From NCBI RefSeq assembly GCF_001653335.1, contig NZ_CP015079.1, positions 2,294,001-2,358,000 on the forward strand: a stretch of 64,000 nucleotides of DNA. Reading direction: 5' to 3'. This DNA comes from Nocardioides dokdonensis FR1436 (GTDB lineage Bacteria; Actinomycetota; Actinomycetes; Propionibacteriales; Nocardioidaceae). Shown one piece after another: positions 1-8,930 of this stretch (the first letter of the stretch is position 1; each line of letters opens with the position of its first letter). The position numbers were made by a program, and so were the translations under genes. Under the pieces are notes generated by a model. The model made no database searches. It worked only from the letters and a program-made list of their open reading frames with translations, and was not told where the DNA came from.

Positions 1-873
1 AGCCTGGTCTGGCCGGTCTCCTCCCTGGGGGTCATCCTGGCCATGGCACAGGAGGCGATGACCGCCGCGGCACGCATCCTCGAGATCTACGACACCGAGC
101 CGTCGATCCTCAGCGGCGAGCGCGAGGTCGCCGAGCCGCGCGGGCACCTGCGCCTCGAGAACGTCGACTTCGCGTTCCCTGACGCCCCCGACGAGCCGGT
201 GCTGCGCGGGCTCGACCTCGAGGTGCACCCCGGCGAGACGATCGCGCTGGTGGGAGCCACCGGCTCGGGCAAGACGATCCTGACCGCGCTGGTGCCGCGG
301 TTGTGGGACGTCACCGGCGGCCGGGTGCTGCTCGACGGCGTCGACGTGCGCGAGCTGCGCACCGAGCACCTGCGCACCCTGGTCGCCACCGCCTTCGAGG
401 ACCCCACGCTCTTCTCGATGAGCGCCCGGGAGAACCTCACCCTGGGGCGTGCCGACGCCACCGAGGCCGAGATCGAGGAGGCCCTCGAGATCAGCCAGGC
501 CGGCTTCGTGCACGACCTGCCGTGGGGGCTCGACACCCGCATCGGTGAGCAGGGCATGGCGCTGTCGGGCGGTCAGCGCCAACGCCTGGCCCTGGCCCGC
601 GCGGTGCTGGCCGGGCCCCGGGTGCTGGTGCTCGACGACACCCTCTCCGCGCTGGACGTGCACACCGAGGCGCTGGTCGAGGAGGCGCTGGCACGGGTGC
701 TGTCCTCGACCACCGCCATCGTCGTGGCCCACCGGGCCTCCACGGTGCAGCTCGCCGACCGGGTCGCGCTGCTCCAGGACGGCCGGATCACCCACGTGGG
801 CGGGCACCGCGAGCTGCTGGCCACCGTGCCGGCGTACCGCGACCTGCTCGCCGGCGACGAGGTGCCGGCATGA
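1..873 (+). CDS. ABC exporter subunit, C-terminal part (degenerate Walker B)
   Basis: This is the 3' part of an ABC exporter half-transporter; the frame is open to the window edge, so most of the membrane domain lies outside. The ATPase domain is complete: Walker A GATGSGKT, signature LSGGQRQR, and Walker B LVLDDT, in which Asp replaces the usual catalytic Glu. It overlaps the next ABC gene by 4 bp (ATGA). That partner has a normal Walker B but an altered signature. This is the pattern of heterodimeric exporters with one degenerate ATP site (TmrAB/BmrCD type), so the two proteins probably form one efflux pump. The substrate cannot be told. Confidence 0.9.
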   Translation, partial: SLVWPVSSLGVILAMAQEAMTAAARILEIYDTEPSILSGEREVAEPRGHLRLENVDFAFPDAPDEPVLRGLDLEVHPGETIALVGATGSGKTILTALVPRLWDVTGGRVLLDGVDVRELRTEHLRTLVATAFEDPTLFSMSARENLTLGRADATEAEIEEALEISQAGFVHDLPWGLDTRIGEQGMALSGGQRQRLALARAVLAGPRVLVLDDTLSALDVHTEALVEEALARVLSSTTAIVVAHRASTVQLADRVALLQDGRITHVGGHRELLATVPAYRDLLAGDEVPA

Positions 874-2702
874 GCGGGGGAGCGTCGCGGTCGTGGCGCG
901 GCGAGGCGGAGGTCGACCGCGACGAGGCGGCCGAGCGGCTCACGTCGGGCTCGCTCGGCGGCGGCGCGGGTCGCCTGCTGCGCGACCTGCTGCGGCCCTA
1001 CCGCCGTGCGCTGCAGGTCCTGGTCCTCATCGTCCTGGTCGAGAACACCGCCCGCCTGGCGATCCCCTACCTCGTCAAGGTCGGCATCGACTCCGGCATC
1101 CCGCCGATCCGCGAGCGCGACGACCTCTCCACGCTGCTGATCGTGGTCGCGGTGGTCCTGGTGGCCACCGTGACCCAGGCCCTGGCGCGCAACCGGTTCC
1201 TGGTGCGGCAGGGCGAGATCGGCCAGGACGTCCTGCTGGCCCTGCGCCGGCGCGTCTTCGGCCACTTCCAGGTGCTCAGTCCCGCCTTCCACGACGGTTA
1301 CACCTCGGGGCGGGTGATCTCGCGGCAGACCTCCGACGTCGACGCCATCCACGAGATGCTCGAGACCGGCTTCGACGGGCTCGTGACGGCGGCGCTGACC
1401 CTGGTGGGCACCGCGGGGATCCTGCTCTTCCTCGACGTCCGCCTGGGGCTCGTGGCGTTGCTGTGCGGACCGTTCCTGGCGCTGCTGACGAACTGGTTCC
1501 GCAAGGCCTCCGCCGACAGCTACCGCGTCACCCGCGAGAAGGTCGCGCTGGTGATCGTGCACTTCGTCGAGTCGATGGGCGGCGTCCGGGCGGTGCAGGC
1601 CTTCCGGCGCGAGGACCGCAACCAGGAGATCTTCGACGACGTCAACGAGCAGTACCGCCGGGCGAACCTCGTCGCCTTCCGTCTCGTCGCCTGGTTCATG
1701 CCGGGCATCCGGCTGATCGGCAACATCACCATCGCGGTGGTGCTGCTCTACGGGGGCTACCTGGCCCACGAGGGCGAGGTCACCGTCGGGGTGCTGGCGG
1801 CGTTCCTGCTCTACCTGCGCCAGTTCTTCGAGCCGATGATGGAGATCAGCCAGTTCTACAACACCTTCCAGTCCGCCTCAGCGGCGCTGGAGAAGCTGGC
1901 GGGGGTCCTGGAGCAGGAGCCCGACGTGCCCGAGCCGCTGCACCCGCGACCGCTGGACCGGGCCGCGGGCGAGCTGCACTTCGACGGGGTGCGGTTCGAG
2001 TACGTCCAGGGCCGCCCGGTGCTGCCGGGTCTCGACCTGCGCGTGCCCGCCGGCCAGACGGTCGCGCTGGTGGGCACGACCGGGGCGGGCAAGACCACGC
2101 TGGCCAAGCTGGCCACCCGGTTCTACGACCCGACCGGGGGCCGGGTGCTGCTCGACGGCATCGACGTGCGCGACCTGGCCAGCGACACCCTGCGCGACCA
2201 CGTGGTGATGGTGACCCAGGAGAACTACCTGTTCTCCGGCACGATCGCCGACAACATCCGCTTCGGGCGCCCCGACGCGTCGATGGACGACGTCGTGGCC
2301 GCGACCACCGCACTGGGCGCGCACGACTTCATCGCGGCGATGCCCGACGGCTACGAGACCGAGGTGGCCAACCAGGGTGGACGCCTCTCGGCCGGGCAGC
2401 GCCAGCTGGTCGCCTTCGCCCGGGCGTTCCTGGCCGACCCGGCCGTGCTGATCCTCGACGAGGCGACCTCCTCGCTCGACGTGCCGTCCGAGCGGCTGGT
2501 CCAGCAGGCGCTGCGCACCGTGCTCGCGGGCCGGACCGCCGTGATCATCGCGCACCGCCTCTCCACGGTGCAGATCGCCGACCGGGTGCTCGTGATGGAG
2601 CACGGTCGGGTCGTCGAGGACGGCAGCCCCGCCGCGCTGGTCGCGGCCGGCGACGGCCGGTTCTCGGCGCTGCACGAGGCGTGGCAGGCTTCGCTGGCAT
2701 GA
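870..2702 (+). CDS. ABC exporter, permease-ATPase half-transporter (partner subunit)
   Basis: A 610-residue half-transporter: an N-terminal six-helix membrane domain (about residues 45-330) followed by an ATPase domain with Walker A GTTGAGKTT, signature LSAGQRQ (Ala for the first Gly) and Walker B LILDEAT with the catalytic Glu. The altered signature here and the Glu-less Walker B of the upstream subunit would together form the degenerate site of a heterodimer. The start ATG overlaps the upstream stop, and its own stop overlaps the SDR gene start (ATGA), so the three genes are probably translated as one operon. The exported substrate is unknown. Confidence 0.92.
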   Translation: MSGGASRSWRGEAEVDRDEAAERLTSGSLGGGAGRLLRDLLRPYRRALQVLVLIVLVENTARLAIPYLVKVGIDSGIPPIRERDDLSTLLIVVAVVLVATVTQALARNRFLVRQGEIGQDVLLALRRRVFGHFQVLSPAFHDGYTSGRVISRQTSDVDAIHEMLETGFDGLVTAALTLVGTAGILLFLDVRLGLVALLCGPFLALLTNWFRKASADSYRVTREKVALVIVHFVESMGGVRAVQAFRREDRNQEIFDDVNEQYRRANLVAFRLVAWFMPGIRLIGNITIAVVLLYGGYLAHEGEVTVGVLAAFLLYLRQFFEPMMEISQFYNTFQSASAALEKLAGVLEQEPDVPEPLHPRPLDRAAGELHFDGVRFEYVQGRPVLPGLDLRVPAGQTVALVGTTGAGKTTLAKLATRFYDPTGGRVLLDGIDVRDLASDTLRDHVVMVTQENYLFSGTIADNIRFGRPDASMDDVVAATTALGAHDFIAAMPDGYETEVANQGGRLSAGQRQLVAFARAFLADPAVLILDEATSSLDVPSERLVQQALRTVLAGRTAVIIAHRLSTVQIADRVLVMEHGRVVEDGSPAALVAAGDGRFSALHEAWQASLA

Positions 2703-3616
2703 GGCGCCTGCTGAGCACCCCGGCGGCCCGGATCGGTCGGGTCACGCGGCTATGGACCGGCCGGCCGAGCCCGCTGGCGGGCAGCACGGTGCTCATCACC
2801 GGCGCGTCGTCGGGCATCGGCGAGGCCACGGCGTACGCCGCCGCTGCCGCCGGCGCCCACGTGCTGCTGGTGGCGCGGCGCGCCGACGAGCTCGACCGGG
2901 TGGCGGCGCGGGTGACGGAGCAGGGCGGGCGGGCCACCGCCCATCCCTGCGACCTGACCGACGCGAGCGCGGTCGACGCACTGGTCGCGGGGCTGCTCGC
3001 CGAGCACGGGCACGTCGACCACCTGGTCAACAACGCCGGTCGGTCGATCCGTCGCTCGCTGGCACTGAGCGCGGACCGCTTCCACGACGTGGAGCGCACG
3101 ATGGCGATCAACTTCTTCGCCCCGGTGCGCCTGACGATGGCGCTGCTGCCCTCCATGCGGGAGCGCGGGTCGGGCCACGTCGTCAACATCGTCACCTGGG
3201 GCGTGCAGCTGAAGGCGCCGAAGTTCTCCGCCTACATCGCCTCCAAGACCGCCCTGGACGCGTGGAGCCGGGTCGCGGGCCGCGAGACCTGGGCCGACGG
3301 CGTCACCTTCACCTCCATGCGCTTCGGTCTCGTCGCCACCGCGATGAGCGCACCCACCGAGGCCTACGCCGGACGCGGCGCGACCCCCGAGCGGGCCGCG
3401 GCACGCGTCGTACGCGCCCTGGAGGAGCGCCCGGTGCTGGTCAGCACCCTGGCCGGCAACGTCGGAGAGGTGCTCAACCTGGTCGCACCGCGCCTGAGCG
3501 ACGTGCTCTTCGCCCGCGCCGATGCCCGATTCCCCGACTCCACCGCCGCCCGCTCGCCCGATCTTGCGGCGCCGGGTGGGGCCGGCGCCGGAGGAGTTTC
3601 ATCGGCCGGCCGATGA
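2699..3616 (+). CDS. Short-chain dehydrogenase/reductase (SDR)
   Basis: A 305-residue SDR with the cofactor motif TGASSGIG near residues 34-41, NNAG further on, and the active-site YIASK. The catalytic Ser that normally lies before the Tyr is not where expected: the strand reads NIVTWG, so Thr may replace it. The start ATG overlaps the stop of the ABC exporter gene. The C-terminal tail (about 30 residues, Ala/Gly rich) runs into a large palindrome, and the stop codon lies inside it. The N-terminal 25 residues before the nucleotide-binding strand are basic. It probably reduces or oxidises a hydrophobic alcohol or ketone; the substrate is not known. Confidence 0.88.
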   Translation: MRRLLSTPAARIGRVTRLWTGRPSPLAGSTVLITGASSGIGEATAYAAAAAGAHVLLVARRADELDRVAARVTEQGGRATAHPCDLTDASAVDALVAGLLAEHGHVDHLVNNAGRSIRRSLALSADRFHDVERTMAINFFAPVRLTMALLPSMRERGSGHVVNIVTWGVQLKAPKFSAYIASKTALDAWSRVAGRETWADGVTFTSMRFGLVATAMSAPTEAYAGRGATPERAAARVVRALEERPVLVSTLAGNVGEVLNLVAPRLSDVLFARADARFPDSTAARSPDLAAPGGAGAGGVSSAGR

Positions 3617-3684
3617 AACTCCTGGGTGGACGACAAAACTTCATCGGCCACCCGTCAGGTTCAGCGGCCGGCCGATGAAACTCC
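3592..3684. repeat. Palindromic repeat cluster between SDR and ku
   Basis: A perfect 32-bp palindrome (arm aggagtttcatcggcc) occupies 3592-3623 and contains the SDR stop codon. A partial copy (aacttcatcggcca) starts near 3638, and a further half-site (ggccggccgatgaaactcc) lies at 3666-3684, 4 bp from the ku stop. The cluster lies between two convergent genes, so a bidirectional terminator is plausible, but there is no U-tract. The repeated units also fit a dispersed palindromic repeat or a protein-binding site. Confidence 0.75.
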
Positions 3685-3688
3685 CCGG

Positions 3689-4645
3689 TCAGCTGGCCTT
3701 CTTGGCCGCCGTCTTCTTCGCGGTGCTCTTCTTGGCAGTCGACTTCTTGGCCGCGGCCTTCTTGGCGGCAGACTTCTTCGCGGGCGCCTTCTTGGTGGCC
3801 TTCGCAGCCGAGGTCTTCTTCGACTCCGTGCCGGACGACTCGTCCTTGGACTCCTCGGACTCCTCGTTCCCGCGCCGACCCGACTTGGCGGCGTCGACGG
3901 AGCGCTGCAGCGCGGCGAGCAGGTCGACCACCTCGCCGGAGGACTTGGTGGAGGTGGGGGTGCGCTTCATCTCGCCCCCCTCGATCTTCGTCTTGACCAT
4001 CGTCTCCACGGCGGCGGCGTAGTCGTCCTCGAACTCGGAGGGGTCGAAGTCGCCGGCCAGGGTCTCGACGAGCATCGTGGCCATCTTCACCTCGGTGTCC
4101 TTCACCTCGCCCGGCTCGATGCTGAAGTCGGGGGTGCGGATCTCGTCGGGCCACATCATCGTCTGCAGCACGATGACGTCGTCGCGCACCCGCAGCACCG
4201 CGATCGTGGTGCGCTGGCGCAGCGCGACGGTGACCACGGCCATCCGGTCGGCGTCGAGCAGCGCCTGGCGCAGCAGCGCGTAGGGCTTGGCGCCGGACTT
4301 CTCGGGCTCGAGGTAGTAGCTCTTCTCGAAGAGCATCGGGTCGATCTGGTCCGAGGGCACGAACTTCTCGACGGCGATCTCTCGCGAGGACGTCGAGGGC
4401 AGCTGGGCCATGTCGTCGTCGGTGAGGATGACCATCTCGCCGTCCTCGGTCTCGTAGCCCTTGGCGATGTCGGCGTAGGGCACCTCCTCGCCGTCGATCG
4501 CGCAGACCCGCTGGTAGCGGATCCGACCGCCGTCCTCGGCGTGGACCTGGCGGAAGGAGACGTCGTGCGACTCGGTCGCCGAGTAGAGCTTGACCGGCAC
4601 GTTGACCAGCCCGAAGGACACCGCGCCCTTCCAGATCGCACGCAT
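3689..4645 (-). CDS. ku: Ku, NHEJ DNA end-binding protein
   Basis: A bacterial Ku protein of 318 residues. It begins MRAIWKGAVSFGLVNVPVKL, the standard Ku beta-barrel start, which decides the ATG at 4645; a GAGAGG ribosome site lies about 7 nt upstream, and the longer upstream frame is not conserved-looking. The C-terminus (about the last 45 residues) is a Lys/Ala-rich tail of AAKKS-type repeats, as in actinobacterial Ku, where it helps DNA binding. It is divergent from ligase and polymerase genes at 4766 and 5713 with 120 bp between, so the three make a compact NHEJ locus that binds, fills and seals double-strand breaks. Confidence 0.97.
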   Translation of the reverse strand: MRAIWKGAVSFGLVNVPVKLYSATESHDVSFRQVHAEDGGRIRYQRVCAIDGEEVPYADIAKGYETEDGEMVILTDDDMAQLPSTSSREIAVEKFVPSDQIDPMLFEKSYYLEPEKSGAKPYALLRQALLDADRMAVVTVALRQRTTIAVLRVRDDVIVLQTMMWPDEIRTPDFSIEPGEVKDTEVKMATMLVETLAGDFDPSEFEDDYAAAVETMVKTKIEGGEMKRTPTSTKSSGEVVDLLAALQRSVDAAKSGRRGNEESEESKDESSGTESKKTSAAKATKKAPAKKSAAKKAAAKKSTAKKSTAKKTAAKKAS

Positions 4646-4765
4646 GGCTCGCCTCTCGCTCGGCACGCGTCCCGGCGGACGCCCCACCAGTGTGACGGGT
4701 GGGACGCCCGGAAGTCATCGCCCGGGTGGGGGCGTGGCGATCACCGGGTCGGGCAGGATGGCGGC

Positions 4766-5713
4766 GTGCCCCCGCCGCGCCCGATGCTCGCCACCAAGAC
4801 CGACACCGTGCCCGTGGGTGCGGACTGGTCGCACGAGGTGAAGTGGGACGGCGTGCGGATCCTGGCCGACCGGGCTGATCGGGGCGCCGGCGGCGCGACG
4901 AGGCTGTGGAGCCGCAACGCCAACGAGGTCGGGGTCGCCTGGCCCGACGTCGTCGACAGCGCCGTGGGCTCCCGCGACCTGCTCGTCGACGGCGAGGTGA
5001 TCGTGCTCAACGAGGCCGGTGTCCCCGACTTCCGGGTCCTCCAGGAGCGCCTGCACGTACGCCGCGCCCGCACCGCCGAGCACCTGGCCGGCACCCTGCC
5101 GGCGACGTTCATGGTCTTCGACCTGCTGCGCCTCGACGGCACCGACCTGACCGCCCTGCCGCTCCACGAGCGGCGCGCCCGCCTCGCCGACCTCGACCTC
5201 GGGCGCTGGCAGGTGCCGCCGGCGTACGACGACGGGGCGATGCTGCACGCCGCCACGCACCAGCAGGGGCTCGAGGGCGTGGTCAGCAAGCGGCTCGACT
5301 CCCGCTACACCTTCGAGCGGCGCAGCCCGCACTGGCTCAAGCTGGCCCACCGGCACCGCCGCTCCTACGTGGTCGGCGGGTGGCGTCCCCAGGAGGGGAC
5401 CAGCGACCGGCTGGCCGCCCTGCTGGTGGGGGAGCCGACCCCGCAGGGGCTGGCCTACCGGGGTCGGGTCGGCAGCGGCATCGGCGCGCGGACCTCGCGG
5501 CAGCTCGCGGAGCTGGTGGCGGGCCTGGCCCGGGGTTCCAGTCCCTTCGACGACGAGGTGCCCGGGATCGATGCCCGGGGCACGCACTGGGTCGAGCCGG
5601 TGCTGGTCGTCGACGTCGACACCCACGGCACCGGTCACGCACGGCTGCGCCAACCGTCCTACCGCGGACTGCGCGAGGACCTCGTCCCTGCCGACCTGCC
5701 GGACCAGTCCTGA
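4766..5713 (+). CDS. ATP-dependent DNA ligase (LigD ligase-domain type)
   Basis: A 315-residue ligase like the ligase domain of LigD. The adenylated lysine is Lys26 in EVKWDGVR; motifs DGEVIV, FMVFDLL and EGVVSKR follow, and an OB-fold occupies roughly residues 200-310. The GTG at 4766 is chosen because CAGGAT lies exactly 6 nt before it, the leaderless layout seen across this window; ATG 4784 is a shorter alternative. No nuclease or polymerase domain is present. The stop overlaps the polymerase gene start (TGATG), so the two are probably translated together and act with Ku. Confidence 0.93.
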   Translation: MPPPRPMLATKTDTVPVGADWSHEVKWDGVRILADRADRGAGGATRLWSRNANEVGVAWPDVVDSAVGSRDLLVDGEVIVLNEAGVPDFRVLQERLHVRRARTAEHLAGTLPATFMVFDLLRLDGTDLTALPLHERRARLADLDLGRWQVPPAYDDGAMLHAATHQQGLEGVVSKRLDSRYTFERRSPHWLKLAHRHRRSYVVGGWRPQEGTSDRLAALLVGEPTPQGLAYRGRVGSGIGARTSRQLAELVAGLARGSSPFDDEVPGIDARGTHWVEPVLVVDVDTHGTGHARLRQPSYRGLREDLVPADLPDQS

Positions 5714-6621
5714 TGGCGGGGGAGGAGGTGCACGTCGACGTCGAGGGCCGCACCCTGCGCCTGACCAACCTCGACAAGGTGCTCTACCCGGCCACCGGCA
5801 CCACGAAGGGCGAGGTGCTGCACTACTACGCCCAGATCGCCCCGACGCTGCTGCCGCACCTCGCCGACCGGGCCGTGACCCGCATCCGCTGGCCGCACGG
5901 GGTCGGCGGGAGCAGCTTCTTCGAGAAGAACGCCCCGTCTGGCACCCCGTCGTGGGTGCGCACCGTCTCGGTGCCGACCACCGGCAGCCGGGGGGAGTCC
6001 CGGCACGGCGACCGGCTGGTCTTCCCGGTCGTCGACGACCTCGCGACCCTGACCTGGTTGGCCAACCTCGCGGCCCTCGAGCTGCACGTGCACCAGTGGC
6101 GGGTCGGGCGCAACGGGCGGCCCCGCAACCCCGACCGGATCGTCATCGACCTCGACCCCGGCGACCCCGCCGGGCTGCACGAGTGCTGCCAGGTGGCGCT
6201 GCTGGTGCGCGACCGGCTGGCCGGGCGCGGCCTGGTCGCCCGCCCGGTCACCAGCGGCAGCAAGGGGCTGCACCTCTACGCCACCCTGCCCCAGCGCCTC
6301 GCGGCCGACGCCGCGACCGAGCTGGCCAAGGAGGTCGCCGACGAGCTCTCGGCCGCCCGTCCCCGCCACGTCACCGCCACCATGACCAAGGCGCGCCGCG
6401 GCGGCAAGGTGTTCCTCGACTGGTCGCAGAACGCCGCGTCGAAGACCACCATCACGCCCTACTCGCTGCGCGGGCGCGAGCGGCCGTACGTCGCCGCGCC
6501 GGTGTCGTGGGCCGAGGTCGAGGCCGGCGCGGAGGACCCCCTGGGGCTGGAGCAGCTGCGCTTCGAGGAGGTCCTCGAGCGGGTCGCGGACCTCGGCGAC
6601 CTGTTCGCCAAGCCCACCTGA
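5713..6621 (+). CDS. LigD-type primase-polymerase (PolDom)
   Basis: A 302-residue stand-alone homologue of the LigD polymerase domain, an archaeo-eukaryotic primase fold enzyme that fills gaps and adds ribonucleotides at DNA ends in NHEJ. The metal-binding motif is VIDLDPGD, the His motif is TSGSKGLHLY, and LDWSQN near the C-terminus is the third motif. The start overlaps the ligase stop by one base (TGATG). In many bacteria ligase and polymerase form one LigD chain; here they are two coupled genes and the LigD phosphoesterase domain is absent from the locus. Confidence 0.94.
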   Translation: MAGEEVHVDVEGRTLRLTNLDKVLYPATGTTKGEVLHYYAQIAPTLLPHLADRAVTRIRWPHGVGGSSFFEKNAPSGTPSWVRTVSVPTTGSRGESRHGDRLVFPVVDDLATLTWLANLAALELHVHQWRVGRNGRPRNPDRIVIDLDPGDPAGLHECCQVALLVRDRLAGRGLVARPVTSGSKGLHLYATLPQRLAADAATELAKEVADELSAARPRHVTATMTKARRGGKVFLDWSQNAASKTTITPYSLRGRERPYVAAPVSWAEVEAGAEDPLGLEQLRFEEVLERVADLGDLFAKPT

Positions 6622-6744
6622 CGTTACCCAACCGTGGACGGGTCGTGGGGTCGACGTGGTCACGACGTGGCAGCGGTGTGCGGACCGCACTCCTACGGTC
6701 AGGGGACCGGTCTCCCGACCGGGGACGACCAGGGAGGACCCGTC

Positions 6745-7281
6745 ATGACGTCGATCCAGCTCTCGAGGCCCGCACAGGCGCACCTGCCGAGCCTCAGCGG
6801 CTCCCAGTGGCGCGGCGCGACGGTCCTCCTGGCGGTGCTCCTGGTGCTCGCCGGCACCGTGTGGCTCAGCGGCATCCCGCTGCGGGCCGCCGACGTCGAC
6901 TCCGGGGCGGGCCTGTCCCTGAGCGCCAGCGAGCGCGGCACCAGCCTGAGCGTGACCAGCCTCGACGCCGGCGCGAGCGCGAGCCGCACCGTGACGATCC
7001 GCAACCCGGAGAGCACCGACGTCCGGCTGGCCCTGGTCGAGAACGCCGCCCCGACCACCGCGGCCGGCGGCGCCCTGGTGCTGCGCATCGAGCACGACGA
7101 CCGCACCGTGTACGAGGGCCCCTTCGGGGGCATGGCCGACGTGAGCCAGGACATGGGGTGGGTGCCCGCGCGCGGCGAGAGCACCTTCACCTTCACGGTC
7201 TCGCTCCCCGAGACGGCCGACCCGCTCTCCGCGGGCGGTCAACCCGCGATGGCGGCGTACGCCTGGGAGAGCACGCCCTGA
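6745..7281 (+). CDS. Exported or membrane-anchored protein of unknown function
   Basis: A 178-residue protein, not recognised. One hydrophobic segment (about residues 30-48, ATVLLAVLLVLAG) near the N-terminus is either a signal peptide or an anchor; the rest looks like a small beta-rich extracytoplasmic domain with Ser/Thr-rich strands (sensible for an Ig-like fold). The ATG at 6745 is supported by AGGGAGG about 8 nt upstream. It stands alone between the NHEJ genes and a response regulator. Confidence 0.75.
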   Translation: MTSIQLSRPAQAHLPSLSGSQWRGATVLLAVLLVLAGTVWLSGIPLRAADVDSGAGLSLSASERGTSLSVTSLDAGASASRTVTIRNPESTDVRLALVENAAPTTAAGGALVLRIEHDDRTVYEGPFGGMADVSQDMGWVPARGESTFTFTVSLPETADPLSAGGQPAMAAYAWESTP

Positions 7282-7343
7282 CCGCCGGGTCAAACTGTGG
7301 TGTTGGCCCCGCGCCGGGGGCCGGCGGGCCCTATGATCCGGTC

Positions 7344-8057
7344 ATGGGCCAACGGGTCCTCGTTGTCGAGGACGAGGAAGACATCGCGTTCCCCCTCGTG
7401 CGCACCCTCGAGCGAGAGGGCTACGAGGTGAGCTGGGTCGACACCGGCCAGCGGGCCCTCGACGACCTCGCCGGCATCCCGGCCGACGTGGTGATCCTCG
7501 ACCTGGGGCTGCCCGACATCGACGGGCTCGAGGTCTGCCGCCGTGCCCGTGAGGCCGGGTTCGAGGGCGCGATCATGATCGTCACCGCCCGGGCCGGCGA
7601 GCTGGACCGGGTGGTCGGCCTCGACTACGGCGCCGACGACTACCTCTCCAAGCCGTTCGGCCTCGCCGAGCTCCAGGCCCGGGTGCGCGCGCTGCTGCGC
7701 CGCACCAGCCACGGCTTCGCGGCCCCGGCCGACACCGACCCGCACGGGCTGCGCATCGACGTGGCGGCCCGGCGCGTGCACTCCGGTGACCAGGAGGTCC
7801 CGCTGACCGGGAAGGAGTTCGAGGTGCTCAACATCCTCGCCTCCCAGCGCGACAAGGTCGTGGCCCGCAGCCGGTTGATGGCCGACGTGTGGGACGAGAA
7901 CTGGTACGGCTCCACCAAGACCCTCGACGTCACGATCGGGCGGCTGCGACAGAAGCTCGAGAGCGTCGGCGTCACGGAGAAGATCGTCGCGGTGCGTGGC
8001 GTCGGGTTCCGGCTCGAGGGCGCCGCCGCGGCCCCGGACTCCTCCGTCCAGGGCTGA
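7344..8057 (+). CDS. OmpR/PhoB-type two-component response regulator
   Basis: A 237-residue regulator: receiver domain (residues 1-120) with the acidic pair VEDEED, phospho-acceptor Asp53 in [10 protein letters not shown], the Thr in VTAR and the Lys in LSKPF; then a winged-helix DNA-binding domain (about 135-230) with LTGKEFEVL and RGVGFRL. The start ATG at 7344 is preceded at 6 nt by TATGAT, a likely -10 of a leaderless transcript. No histidine kinase is directly adjacent; the PAS kinase at 8931 is two genes away and could be its partner, but this is only a guess. Confidence 0.94.
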   Translation: MGQRVLVVEDEEDIAFPLVRTLEREGYEVSWVDTGQRALDDLAGIPADVVILDLGLPDIDGLEVCRRAREAGFEGAIMIVTARAGELDRVVGLDYGADDYLSKPFGLAELQARVRALLRRTSHGFAAPADTDPHGLRIDVAARRVHSGDQEVPLTGKEFEVLNILASQRDKVVARSRLMADVWDENWYGSTKTLDVTIGRLRQKLESVGVTEKIVAVRGVGFRLEGAAAAPDSSVQG

Positions 8058-8083
8058 GCCGCCGGGTGGGTCATGATGGCGTC

Positions 8084-8902
8084 ATGAGCGACGTCCCCGC
8101 CGTCCCGGAACCCCGCGAGGTCAGCACCTGGCTGACCGACATGGACGGGGTGCTGGTCCACGAGGACGTGCCGATCCCGGGCGCGCAGGAGTTCATCGCG
8201 CGGCTCCAGGAGTCGGGCCTGGGCTTCATGGTGCTGACCAACAACTCGATCTACACCCCGCGTGACCTGCGGGCCCGGCTGCTGCGCAGCGGCATCGACG
8301 TGCCGGAGAGCGCGATCTGGACCTCGGCCCTGGCCACCGCCCAGTTCCTGCGCGACCAGCGCCCCGGCGGGTCGGCGTACGTCGTCGGCGAGGCGGGGCT
8401 GACCACCGCCCTGCACGACGTGGGCTACGTGATGACCGACCACGACCCCGACTACGTGGTGCTCGGCGAGACCCGCACCTACTCCTTCGAGGCGATCACC
8501 CGGGCGATCCGGCTGATCGACGCCGGTGCCCGGTTCATCGCCACCAACCCCGACCCGAGCGGACCCAGCCAGGACGGCAAGCTGCCGGCCACCGGTGCGG
8601 TCGCCGCCCTCATCACGACCGCCACGGGGCGCCAGCCGTACTACGTCGGCAAGCCGAACTCGTTGATGATGCGCAGCGCCCTGAACCGCATCGACGCCCA
8701 CTCCGAGACGACCGTGATGGTGGGCGACCGGATGGACACCGACATCATCGCCGGGCTCGAGGCGGGGCTGCGCACCATCCTGGTCACCACCGGGTCCACG
8801 ACGCAGGACCAGGTGGGGACGTTCCCCTACCGCCCGACCTTCGTGCACGAGTCGGTCGCCGACCTCGTGGACCTGGTCGACGAGTGGGCCCAGCGCGGAT
8901 AG
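8084..8902 (+). CDS. HAD-IIA family phosphatase (NagD-like)
   Basis: A 272-residue HAD-superfamily hydrolase. Motif I is DMDGVL (nucleophile Asp and acid/base Asp), motif II is VLTNNS, the Lys is in VGKPNS, and motif IV is VGDRMDTD. The C2-type cap between motifs II and III and the overall length fit the NagD/p-nitrophenyl phosphatase branch that removes phosphate from sugar phosphates or nucleotides. CATGAT lies 6 nt before the ATG, so the gene probably has its own leaderless promoter. The natural substrate cannot be read from sequence. Confidence 0.92.
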   Translation: MSDVPAVPEPREVSTWLTDMDGVLVHEDVPIPGAQEFIARLQESGLGFMVLTNNSIYTPRDLRARLLRSGIDVPESAIWTSALATAQFLRDQRPGGSAYVVGEAGLTTALHDVGYVMTDHDPDYVVLGETRTYSFEAITRAIRLIDAGARFIATNPDPSGPSQDGKLPATGAVAALITTATGRQPYYVGKPNSLMMRSALNRIDAHSETTVMVGDRMDTDIIAGLEAGLRTILVTTGSTTQDQVGTFPYRPTFVHESVADLVDLVDEWAQRG

Positions 8903-8930
8903 GCGCAGACTCCGGCAGTAGGCTCCGAGC

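Noticed and set aside
449..2698. Very long plus-strand open frame running ahead of the SDR gene
   Set aside because: It is antiparallel or out-of-frame shadow over two clear ABC genes; only its part from 2699 is the SDR gene.
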